From Scleroderma bovista (Eukaryota > Basidiomycota > Agaricomycetes > Boletales > Sclerodermataceae), in assembly GCA_037178675.1 (NCBI GenBank), contig JAYMGJ010000835.1, positions 1 through 25,777 of the forward strand: a stretch of DNA of 25,777 nt, in the 5' to 3' direction. Within the stretch, counting starts at the first letter, position 1, and the number at the start of each line of letters is the position of its first letter. The position numbers and the translations under genes are program-made. The notes below the pieces were generated by a model that did not search any database, had not been told where the DNA came from, and saw only the letters and a list, made by a program, of their open reading frames with translations. This document shows positions 17,929 through 25,777 of the stretch, in pieces.

Positions 17929-18929
17929 AGACGGCGCTGAACTCAGGAATATCGAGGATGAGGTGTGTTTTGAGGGTGGGGATATTTTGGCTGAAGGAAA
18001 ATTACCGTGGAAGTTGGTTTTGCTGTGCTGGACTGGACTTTGGTACGACTACGATATATGCGCTGTAGGATTAGCTTGTGTCGGAAACGTATCTATGTGA
18101 TCCAAGAAATCGGGCTGCCAGAAAAACGAGTCGACCAGCTAGGTGTGTGGTGGTGCTCGCGCCCGGGCCTTGCTCAATTTTCTGAGCTCTCAAGAACGTT
18201 CAATGCAGCGATTGGGTTAAGCATAGGTATATCTTAAGTCAATTAAAGGTCTGCTTACATGGAAAATATGAACAATCAAGAGTTGGAAAGCATCTGTTCC
18301 CACCTATAAGCCTTCAGTCAGCTAGAACAATTTCACCAGGAATACCAACTTCTCGCACAAAAGGGTATGTCACCTATAGCGGATTTATACTGGGAAAGCA
18401 GCGATGCAAAGTGTAGAATCCATCTATCTGGAATCAGTGATTGAGATTACGAAAAACCCAGTCAAGCATACACAATATTTGTTTGGGTTTCTGAGAGAAA
18501 ATAGACAGCAGGTTCAACCTAGCATATAGAACTTCCATAGAGTGATTTTCGAAGTGTTAGAAAAATTGGATCGTGAAGCTTTGAAGATCGAGAGTCACAG
18601 TCAGATGAGGAGATAAAGTACTCTCCACATGGCGTTCAACGTTTGGTTCAATCTCTCCGCTGGCAGGAGACAGATCAAAGATTCGATGGAAGAAAGCCAT
18701 TCGTCGAATATGTTTTGTCACAGTTACGGTACGGACAGAGTTGCACCAGGCTGATCAATATTGCGGCCCATTGTCTCTTCTATGTGGAGCTGTGGTAAGG
18801 AAGTGACGGTCATTCATTCGAAGAGGTCGATATGTAACTCGATTTTTTACTTACTGTAACTGTACACGGCCGAGACTGATTCTTTGGAGGCTGCATATTT
18901 CCGAAGGTGTCTCGATTATTGGATTGATT
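17929..18929. other. Intergenic, no gene seen
   Basis: About 1 kb of relatively AT-rich sequence after the hydrophobin. Stop codons are frequent in all frames, and neither conserved motifs nor splice-joined exons were found. The first part is presumably the hydrophobin 3' UTR. Confidence 0.5.
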
Positions 18930-19130
18930 TTGATTGGAGAGCAGGACGAAATGAACAAATTCACACAAACTCGGGCTGAGCTGGCTATGCTGGAGAATTG
19001 TGGCCCGGTGTCTTTGTAGATCCAAGGCGAATGTTGGGTCTATTGGATGTGTCGTGATGCCGCTACATAGTTTAGCCAGACTGTCGATGCGTTCGTTGCC
19101 TGGGATCTTATGGCTATGGTGGCAGGGTGT
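18930..19130. repeat. Diverged fragment of the 1.28-kb repeat
   Basis: About 200 bp aligning with 13250-13420 of unit 2: shared runs include GAACAAATTCACACA-like, TGCTGGAGAATTGTGG, TTGGATGTGTCGTGATGC and CTACATAGTTTAGCCAGA. It sits upstream of esterase 2 at the place matching unit 2 upstream of esterase 1. A ~330-bp unrelated segment (19131-19459) separates it from the next shared block. Confidence 0.75.
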
Positions 19131-19459
19131 ATCTAGCGGATTCGGACAAGATGGCGGTGAACGGGTAAGCGCCTTTAAGCGCCGTCCACTAACGGCTTGC
19201 TAACTACGGCCTTGCACTTCCGACGTATTCCCGAGCATGGCAAGAAAGTTATATGCCTACCTGAAGCTTTTGCCTCACACTGTCATTTTACTCTTCTCCC
19301 CTCTCTTTCCCTGTTGCCTGCTTTCTATGCAACCTCACGTATCTTCACGCCAAATCTCCACGTGAGGCTTGTCCACATTCTCTCGAGTGTAGCTCCCCTT
19401 CACAGTGAGCTTCCACGCTGTTATTTTCTGGGCGATTTATGCCTGAGCTTGTAATATAC
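19131..19459. other. Insert within the duplicated upstream region, no gene seen
   Basis: This segment has no counterpart at the matching place upstream of esterase 1. It includes a pyrimidine-rich part (about 19265-19330). No recognisable coding content. Confidence 0.4.
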
Positions 19460-19550
19460 CTGGTAACAGTCGAATCATCCGAACGTCCTACACTACTAAC
19501 TTATCTGCAAAAGCGTCGAGTGATTAGGGCGCACTCTGATTGGACGGAGA
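19460..19550 (+). repeat. Shared esterase upstream block
   Basis: About 90 bp matching 13520-13620, including GTCCTACACTAC and ACTTATCTGCAAAAGCGTCGA. It marks the left part of the duplicated esterase upstream region. The unshared spacer 19551-19670 follows, and similarity resumes near the start codon. Confidence 0.7.
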
Positions 19551-19714
19551 TGTGATTTACCCACTGAACGGGGACTATTTTGAGTACTTTTACTCGGCTA
19601 TATGTTTTGCAGATCACTATGGTTTCAATTGGTTTTCTTATCGTCCGTCATGCTGTGCTGTGATGCGGTTAGTATTTTCTTTTCCTCTCTGGAGTCAGTA
19701 CTTGCCACCTCCGC

Positions 19715-21044
19715 ATGATGACTCTCAAATACGCCAAACAGCCATGGAAAACACTTTACATCATATCTGAGCTATTCACTGTCCTGTTCGTTCTGCTGCC
19801 AGTGTGGTCTATCACATACTTGTTTATCCGACCACGACCAACCTGGTCATGGACCCATGCAATGATTGTAGCGTTTCGCCAGCGCACCACCAGGCTCGCC
19901 TTCACAGTGTGAGTGATCCGGTCGTACTAACCTGCCTGTCTATGGCAGTCCTTGACTGACCACCGCCAGCGACGCACGCCCCCTTTTTCAATGGCCAGAC
20001 TACCGTGCTATCCCGCCGACAACCGGGTACAACGCTGAAGGCGTCTGGATCAATGGCGTACCACCCCATCTCATCATTGCTGAGCTCGCGATATTCGCAT
20101 CTGTTGCACGCATCACGTCGATCCGCATCCCAGGCTACTGGTACGGCCGAGACGGCACCGCCCCTAAACCAATCACACCAGTCTCCCATTCTGGCCAAAA
20201 GGTCTTCTTATACTTGCACGGGGGCGCGTTTATCTTCTTGTCTGCCCACCCGAGTTCCCCTTTCACGCCATTCATATACCGCAGTCTCGTCCAGCTGACC
20301 GCCGACGCACCACACCTTCTCGCTGTGGAATACCGCCTCTCGTCGACACACCCACTCCCTGAACAACACCCCTTTCCCGCTGCGCTCCTCGATGTACTCG
20401 CGGGGTATATCCATCTCGTGGACGTCATGGGATATGACCCGTCCGACATCATCGTCGCCGGCGACTCTGCGGGAGGAAACCTTGCACTTGCACTCACGCG
20501 CTATCTCGTCGAGAACAAGGGACGCGCAGGGACCGACTCCCCTCTACTCCCGGCACCGCCTGGTCACCTCTTGCTGATATCTCCCTTGGCGGACCTGAGT
20601 AACTCCCATACGGATACTCATTTGATGTTTAACCCACCCGGTGGGAACCGTGAGCTGGCAAGAAGTGCACACTCGAACGATATGGACGTCATTGACAACG
20701 ACCTTGGGGGTAAGGGGTCTCCTTCATACCCTTCGTTAGCCTATGTTGGTCCGTTTGGACTTGGAATGGCGTTGACTAACCGGTATGTCTCTCCTGCGTC
20801 CTTGCATCGGAGTTTGCACGTTTCGTTCATGGGATTCCCGCGCACGTTTATCGTTTCTGGTGGCGCGGAGAGGTTCCTCGATCAGATATGCACGTTGCGG
20901 GACAGGATGATGAAGGACATGGGCGAGGGACAAGTCACGTACTATGAAGAGCCTGACGGGATACATGATTTCATAGGTTACTTTTCGCACCCAGGGTGCC
21001 ATGCTGTACTGGATGCAATCGGGGATTGGTTATCACGGGACTGA
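19715..21044 (+). CDS. Membrane-anchored alpha/beta-hydrolase (HSL-type esterase), copy 2
   Basis: Two exons, 19715-19908 and 19970-21044, give 422 residues. The 61-nt intron again has GTGAGT, TACTAAC and CCAG, and joins LAFTV to DARPLFQWPDY. Catalytic features match copy 1: HGGAF (His148), GDSAGG (Ser231) and EPDGIHDF (His397). One membrane segment lies near the N-terminus. The copies differ by scattered substitutions plus a one-residue deletion between the YWYGRDG and GQKVFLY segments. Both frames are intact, so both may be functional; changes such as Tyr to Phe in the oxyanion motif (Tyr153 in copy 1) and MVKGQ to MGEGQ could tune activity. Same strand as copy 1, with the hydrophobin in between. 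Substrate unknown. Confidence 0.88.
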
Positions 21045-21706
21045 GCCGCTCGCTTATCTGTGAATATGTGCAGGTACTATTGAGGTACCATGTAGTTTGT
21101 TATGACTCTAGCTTGCATCCTAGCTACTCTGAACATCCTCATGCTTTTACTATCATGGGTGTCTTAATAGATCCCTGGAACGCACCTGTAGGTACGTAGC
21201 TCGTTAAATTCTGATCATGCTGAGGATGAGCATGTATTTGCGTTCATATACTTAGTAGCGAGATACGGCGGTATACGTACTACGTAGCGTGCTGTGCATG
21301 CTACGCACTGCATCGAGCAGTCACAAGTTAGAGGAATGGGTACGGTACTATCGCGTCGCGATACGTACATACTTATGTACTCAAGCCCTCCCCAAATATA
21401 AAAATCGCAAAAAAAGGACAGCGAACACCGACCTCTTGATCAAAATAGCCACAGCGCGGCATGCCAAAACCGGTCCCAGCCAATACGAAGCGCAAGAAAG
21501 GCGATCAGTGAAAAAAAAAGAGAACGGGTGCGCAAGCGGCGAGAGCAAGCCAGATGGGGAGCAAGGAAACGAATTGATGTGCGACCGAAAAGACATGTAG
21601 ATCCAGACCAGCAAAACACAAGAATGCATGCACGCGCAAGAAAAACCTATATGCTATATGAACAAGATAAATTAGCGTCTTCCATGAAGGGGGATCAGAC
21701 GGAAAG
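21045..21706. other. Intergenic between converging genes, no gene seen
   Basis: The esterase 2 and 815-residue genes converge on this stretch. The first ~190 bp share pieces with the esterase 1 downstream flank (AAATTCTGATCATGCTGA). The remainder holds A-rich runs (near 21410 and 21511) and no recognisable coding content. Confidence 0.5.
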
Positions 21707-24154
21707 TCAAAAGTATCCAGGCCCGGGACGAGCAGGGAGAGGTGGGTAGGGCTCCTTCTCCCAGTAATGGCTCATCTCATCTCCAGCCTCGTCCACCTGT
21801 CCGTTCTCGACGAGGTACATGGTCCTACGGCCGGCCGTCTTCTCATCAGATGGGTAAAACGACGCATCGTCTTCGTCCACGTCCGCATCCGCCTCGTCAT
21901 CGTCGGCGCTGGCGCGGCCAAGCCGCAGACCCAGGCTGGTATCTGAGAAGCGCGAGACGAGACAGGACGGCTCCGCACCCAGCTGGCTGTAGCTCGATCC
22001 CGACACGCGCGAAGAGGAGCTCGTACCGGGCGGCGACTCATCCGTGGCCGTGGTAGTGGCTGTTGTAGTGCTGGTCCGAGCATCGCGTATCTGAAGCCGG
22101 GTAGAACTCTGCTCAGAAGACGATGTATGTGAAGAATGCACAGACGGTCCTGATGAAGAGCCCGACCGACTGGGAGCTCGGGATGTTGGAGTAGACGTCG
22201 GGAGTGTCAAGACATGAGAGACCGAGGACACGGACGAGAAATGTTCATGGAACTTGGATGGACCAGTGGGGGACCGAGCAACCGACAGCCCTGGAGTCGG
22301 CGCTGGTGGCAGAGGCGCATCTGGCGGAGGTCGAGGAGGCGAGGGTGGTAGAGCCCCGTTCTGTTGCCCATGCAGACGGCGATGGAGGAGCGCAGTCGCC
22401 ACGCCGGTACCATGTGGGACTACCGGAGCCGAGTTTTGCCTCAACATGACGGGATACGCATGACGTCCTGCGTCGACATGAGAGCCAGGACTGACGTACA
22501 TGTCGCTATGGCTCCTTACATTGTTTGACCCAGTCAGGCGAGGCACTGGCGGTGGATGTACTGGCGAACCACGGCGAGGAGATAGAGACCGGAAGGGCGA
22601 GGAACTCCTCCTTGGGCTTAATGGTTGCACTGGGGCTAGAGAAGGGCTCTGTGGGTTGGTCCCAGCCAGTACAGGGGAGGGCGGCACCTGTCGTGCAGGA
22701 GACCGTCTTGCGGGTGTCGTCAAAGATGGCGGAATAGGCGATGGACTGACCATCCTTCGCGAGGGGGTCGAAGATGACGGTGGTAGCTGCGGGAGAGGCT
22801 GACTAGGAGGCGGTGCGGGAGGAGGAATGTTGAGGTGGTGCCGCGAGCTAGAGATATTGGTCCTGTGCGTGAGTGGGGGTGCGGATGTCGGTGAGTCGGT
22901 GAGTGAAGTGACGGGAAGAGGCGTATGAAGTGCAACGGGCGCATCAGCGGTAGGGAGATTAAGTGTAGCGCGCGGTGAAACGGGTGTGACCTTTAAGGAA
23001 TATTCTGGAGGGGAAGGTGCAGGGGCTACATGGACAGGAGGCGGGCTCCTACTGGACCTCCGTTTGGAAGGGGATCCTTGAGGTTTTGAAAAGCTCAGAG
23101 TCAATGGAGTGAAGTTAGCCCGTGTAGGGGATGGAGATGCGACACCATTACGTCCAAGTGGCTTGGGACTAGAAGGCTTTAGCAACATGGGTAATGCGGG
23201 GACTGGCGGAACATAGTCTTCATCTTCGTCATCACTGCCTCGCTGTGGCTTTTTTGAACGCCTTCGAAAGAAGGCCATGGCCCGGGATTTTGTCTTACCG
23301 GGAGACTTACTCAGCGATTTGTTCGATGACGCAGACAGATAACCGCCATCTGAGTTATAGCCACCTTCTCGATCGTCACCTTTGCTGAGGTCAAGGGCTG
23401 CGGGCCTCATCCACTTCTTGATCCGTTTTTTGTCAAATTTTTCCTTCCCTCGCTCCTTTCCCTTGCCTTTGGAAAGGTATTGGCCTTCACTAGAGTAGCC
23501 AGCTTCGGTGGGACCTGGGCTAGGGCTTTCGTTGCTGCGACTATGACGCAGACTATCATCGTGGCTCGAGGCACGATGAGACTCCTTGGAGCGCCTGACC
23601 ATTAAATTTCCAATATTCTGACCCCCTGAAGTCGACGACGAGGAAGGAAACGAGGGAAAGACGGGGGAGAAGAGCTGCAAGTTTTCGGAGGAGAAATCAT
23701 CAAAATGCACGTGGGGAGGGGGTTCAGCGACACTCGGTTTGTGCATGTGAACCTGCAGGCCGCCAACAGTTATGGTTGCAACGTTGTTCTGCGGGGAACT
23801 GAGCACGAATGAATCATCCGACGTGGTATTTGAGCTGTAGGTCAAAGTGGGTGTAGCCGACTGGGGGTGGATTATTGAGCTAACAGGAACAAGCGAGGAA
23901 GATGTAAGTAGCCGCACCTCTACGACCTCTGTCTCCGGAGGAGGATCATGAGTTTGCTCTGGTGAGATTTCTTCTGGCTCCTCTTCGAGAGGGTTGTTGA
24001 AGATCCAGTTCGCAACGGTAGGGTTCTGAGCTATACCGAGTTCTAGTGCTGTCTGGAGGACTGATGCGCGGACGGCACTAGAGTCGCGGTTTGCTGATCC
24101 GAGTCTGGACTTTGTGTGCCTGCGACGAATTGCCTGGGAGTATGCAGATGACAT
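21707..24154 (-). CDS. Uncharacterised Ser/Pro-rich, largely disordered protein
   Basis: A single uninterrupted 815-codon frame, exceptional here, where other genes have several introns. A short predicted-helical, probably conserved segment (about 23-52, with VLQTALELGIAQNPTVANWI) follows a basic N-terminus. Then come Ser/Pro-rich disorder, a lysine-rich patch likely to act as a nuclear localisation signal (229-250), a second basic patch MAFFRRRSKK (293-302) beside an acidic run (308-313), many PxxP stretches suited to SH3 binding (about 320-650), and a possibly ordered C-terminal tail (MYLVENGQVDEAGDEMSHYW). The motif GY-S/N-S-x-G-x-YLS occurs twice (219-227 and 265-273). I do not recognise the family or infer a function; basidiomycete genomes contain many such proteins. 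It diverges from the transporter gene across ~1 kb. Confidence 0.75.
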   Translation of the reverse strand: MSSAYSQAIRRRHTKSRLGSANRDSSAVRASVLQTALELGIAQNPTVANWIFNNPLEEEPEEISPEQTHDPPPETEVVEVRLLTSSSLVPVSSIIHPQSATPTLTYSSNTTSDDSFVLSSPQNNVATITVGGLQVHMHKPSVAEPPPHVHFDDFSSENLQLFSPVFPSFPSSSSTSGGQNIGNLMVRRSKESHRASSHDDSLRHSRSNESPSPGPTEAGYSSEGQYLSKGKGKERGKEKFDKKRIKKWMRPAALDLSKGDDREGGYNSDGGYLSASSNKSLSKSPGKTKSRAMAFFRRRSKKPQRGSDDEDEDYVPPVPALPMLLKPSSPKPLGRNGVASPSPTRANFTPLTLSFSKPQGSPSKRRSSRSPPPVHVAPAPSPPEYSLKVTPVSPRATLNLPTADAPVALHTPLPVTSLTDSPTSAPPLTHRTNISSSRHHLNIPPPAPPPSQPLPQLPPSSSTPSRRMVSPSPIPPSLTTPARRSPARQVPPSPVLAGTNPQSPSLAPVQPLSPRRSSSPFRSLSPRRGSPVHPPPVPRLTGSNNVRSHSDMYVSPGSHVDAGRHAYPVMLRQNSAPVVPHGTGVATALLHRRLHGQQNGALPPSPPRPPPDAPLPPAPTPGLSVARSPTGPSKFHEHFSSVSSVSHVLTLPTSTPTSRAPSRSGSSSGPSVHSSHTSSSEQSSTRLQIRDARTSTTTATTTATDESPPGTSSSSRVSGSSYSQLGAEPSCLVSRFSDTSLGLRLGRASADDDEADADVDEDDASFYPSDEKTAGRRTMYLVENGQVDEAGDEMSHYWEKEPYPPLPARPGPGYF

Positions 24155-25172
24155 GGGTGGTAATGAGATTGAAACGACCGCTGCGATTTATGCTGCTGCA
24201 ATGAGGTGTAAGGACCGAGATGGAGAACGTGTAAAATCGAATGGAAGCAAGTGTTTTCAGTGATAAGAGCCGCGTGCAGCCATTCGCCGTCAGGACGCGA
24301 GAAGACGGTGGGCTGAAGAGATCAAACCGGACCAGCCGTGCAGTCTAACGCTGGATGGTGTATTAGCAGCGCGGACGGGGAAGACAGAAGACACAAGCTC
24401 GGAGTCGGAAAAAAGGGTTCGTTCTCCTGCCTTTCTGGGAACTTGGCAGGCAAACGCGACGGAGAACACGCTGAATGCATACCAGTGGCGGACAGTGTGT
24501 TCTGAATCTCTCGTCAACACTACTTCGCAGACTCATCAGTGATCTCGGTCTTGGTTTGACAGGAGCAATGATCATCAAGAACACCACCCGAAGCAAGGTC
24601 GTACACTCACTTCCTTTCCCCGTGTTTACCCTCATTTGCAGCCACCCCCACCCGTGTTGACGACAACGACGACCCCACTGGCAGCAGCATCAACAACGGC
24701 CACGACCACCAACGCGACGACCAGCACGCCCAGGCCACCATCGACGCTCACGCTCACGACCACCCGTCTTATTATTTAGTTTACTCGGCACCATTGGTAC
24801 GCCTTGATGCTGCAATTTACGGGGATAACTGACTTGATGTCTTGGGGTGTGACTTCGTAGCAACTGATTCAGTAGCTTATTACTTAGTGACTTAGCACCT
24901 CTACCTATGACTATAAGTCTATACTACATCGTGCAGTGTATCCTGTACGGAAAAGTCTCGCATCACTGGCCGTCACCAGCTACATAGTAGAGATTCGGGC
25001 AGTGGACTGAGAATCAGATACGCGGGAAACGTGGCCCATCTGTGGTACGTCATACTTCTTTTCCTGACTATTCTTTCAGGTTTTTCTTCTTGCCGAGGAA
25101 ATACCAATTGGATCGGGGCAGCATAAAACATGGGGTGAATAGGTGGTCTGCACCCTAGGTACCCAACACGCC
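24155..25172. promoter_or_regulatory. Divergent intergenic region with a low-complexity tract
   Basis: About 1 kb between two divergently transcribed genes, so it should hold both promoters. No clear TATA box was found for either. At about 24655-24770 it has an ACC/ACG/GAC trinucleotide-rich tract that would read as Thr-rich peptide in one frame and Asp/His-rich in another; there is no start or flanking exon, so I treat it as simple sequence. Confidence 0.45.
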
Positions 25173-25777
25173 ATGGCACTGCAGACGATTCCTGACGATC
25201 CATTCCCATCTCTGCCATCAGCTGGTACATCACCACCACTTCACAGTGCAACACTTCAGTCCCGTATGACATCGCGGGCAAGTAAGCCCGTCCAAGGCAT
25301 CCAATCCCGTTTCACGTCGTGGGCTGCGAAACTAGGCGCTGGCATCATCCAAGACATTAAAGCTCGTGCGCCGTGGTACCTCAGCGATTGGAAAGATGCT
25401 TGGAACTATCGAGTGGTTCCTGCAGCAGCATTAATCTTCTTTGCAAAGTATGCTCTTGCTTTCCCACATCATCAGGAATTCACTCAGCAATATTTTTACA
25501 GCGTACTTCCTGGAATTGCTTTCTCTCTTGACCTCATAGAGACAACACAGCAATATGGCGTAGCAGAGGTCCTTATATCTACGTTCATGGCTGCACTCAT
25601 ATTTTCCGTATTTGGGGCGCAGCCTCTCACCATCGCTGGCGTGACCGGTGTGAAAGCTTCCACCTGACATACAGCGAGGTTATTCACACGCAATACCCAG
25701 GTCCCATCACCGTCTTTAACAAGACCATCTACGATATCCTTGAGAAGCAACCCAACCCCCCAAACTACCTGCACTTT
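25173..25777 (+). CDS. Bor1-like anion/borate transporter (SLC4 family), 5' part
   Basis: Three exons are seen, 25173-25447, 25502-25647 and 25701 to the window edge, giving the first 166 residues. An N-terminal cytosolic region (about 1-75) leads into RAPWYLSDWKDAWNYRVVPAAALIFFANVLPGIAFSLD (first membrane helix; splice-joined at FFA-N), then VAEVLISTFMAALIFSVFGAQPLTIAGVTGPITVFNKTIYD. These are hallmark sequences of the bicarbonate-transporter/Bor1 family, which exports borate or exchanges anions at the plasma or vacuolar membrane. The start has a strong context (CGCCATGG). Intron 1 is exactly 54 nt with no stop, so unspliced RNA would still read through; intron 2 (25648-25700) contains a stop. 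Truncated by the window; the remainder should be on the right. Confidence 0.9.

Noticed and set aside
1976..21044. Reading the P450s, esterases and hydrophobin as a secondary-metabolite cluster.
   Set aside because: No terpene synthase, polyketide synthase, NRPS or other backbone enzyme, and no pathway regulator or transporter lies among them.
21742..22802. Long Arg/Gly/Pro-rich plus-strand frames opposite the 815-residue gene.
   Set aside because: They result from the GC-rich Ser/Pro codons of the minus-strand gene read in antisense; no motifs.
1..25777. CRISPR-like arrays, phage genes or bacterial-type operons.
   Set aside because: No regularly spaced short repeats; gene structures are eukaryotic throughout.

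Overview
The window looks like nuclear DNA from a mushroom-forming basidiomycete (Agaricomycetes). The evidence is many 45-60 nt GT-AG introns with CTAAC-type branch sites, a class I hydrophobin with the usual three-exon layout, a basidiomycete-type tyrosine recombinase, a LINE remnant, and expanded cytochrome P450 and esterase families. Most genes become visible only after exons are joined by hand; all splice models here come from reading frames and family motifs, with no transcript data.

Layout. 1-1417: frameshifted tyrosine recombinase of a Ngaro/DIRS or Crypton-type element, open at the left edge. 1976-4066 and 5678-7783 (minus): two tandem, apparently intact 12-exon P450 genes on a ~2.3 kb duplicated block. 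A 5'-truncated LINE (about 4461-5143), flanked by a 12-bp direct repeat, sits between them. 8131-8202 (minus): tRNA-Gly(UCC), divergent from an epsin gene (8405-10223, six exons, ENTH, two UIMs, Gln-rich region, NPF motifs). 10411-10596 (minus): N-terminal fragment of RNA polymerase I subunit Rpa135.

10965-13541: a tandem direct repeat of about 1.28 kb; diverged pieces recur at 15320-15850, 18930-19130 and 19460-19550. These repeats border two tandem alpha/beta-hydrolase (HSL-type) esterase genes (13883-15210 and 19715-21044), with a class I hydrophobin (17480-17928) between them. 21707-24154 (minus): an 815-residue, mostly disordered protein of unknown function. 25173-25777: start of a Bor1-like anion/borate transporter that runs off the right edge.

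How it fits together. Epsin (endocytosis) and the transporter look like housekeeping genes. The middle of the window is an accessory region built by repeated local duplication (P450 pair, esterase pair, tandem repeats) and transposon debris. Membrane-anchored P450s, membrane-anchored esterases and a secreted hydrophobin are typical products of such fast-evolving fungal regions, but no backbone biosynthetic enzyme is present, so I do not claim a metabolite cluster. I found no convincing new defence or mobile system. The most useful results are complete models for genes that no single open frame reveals.
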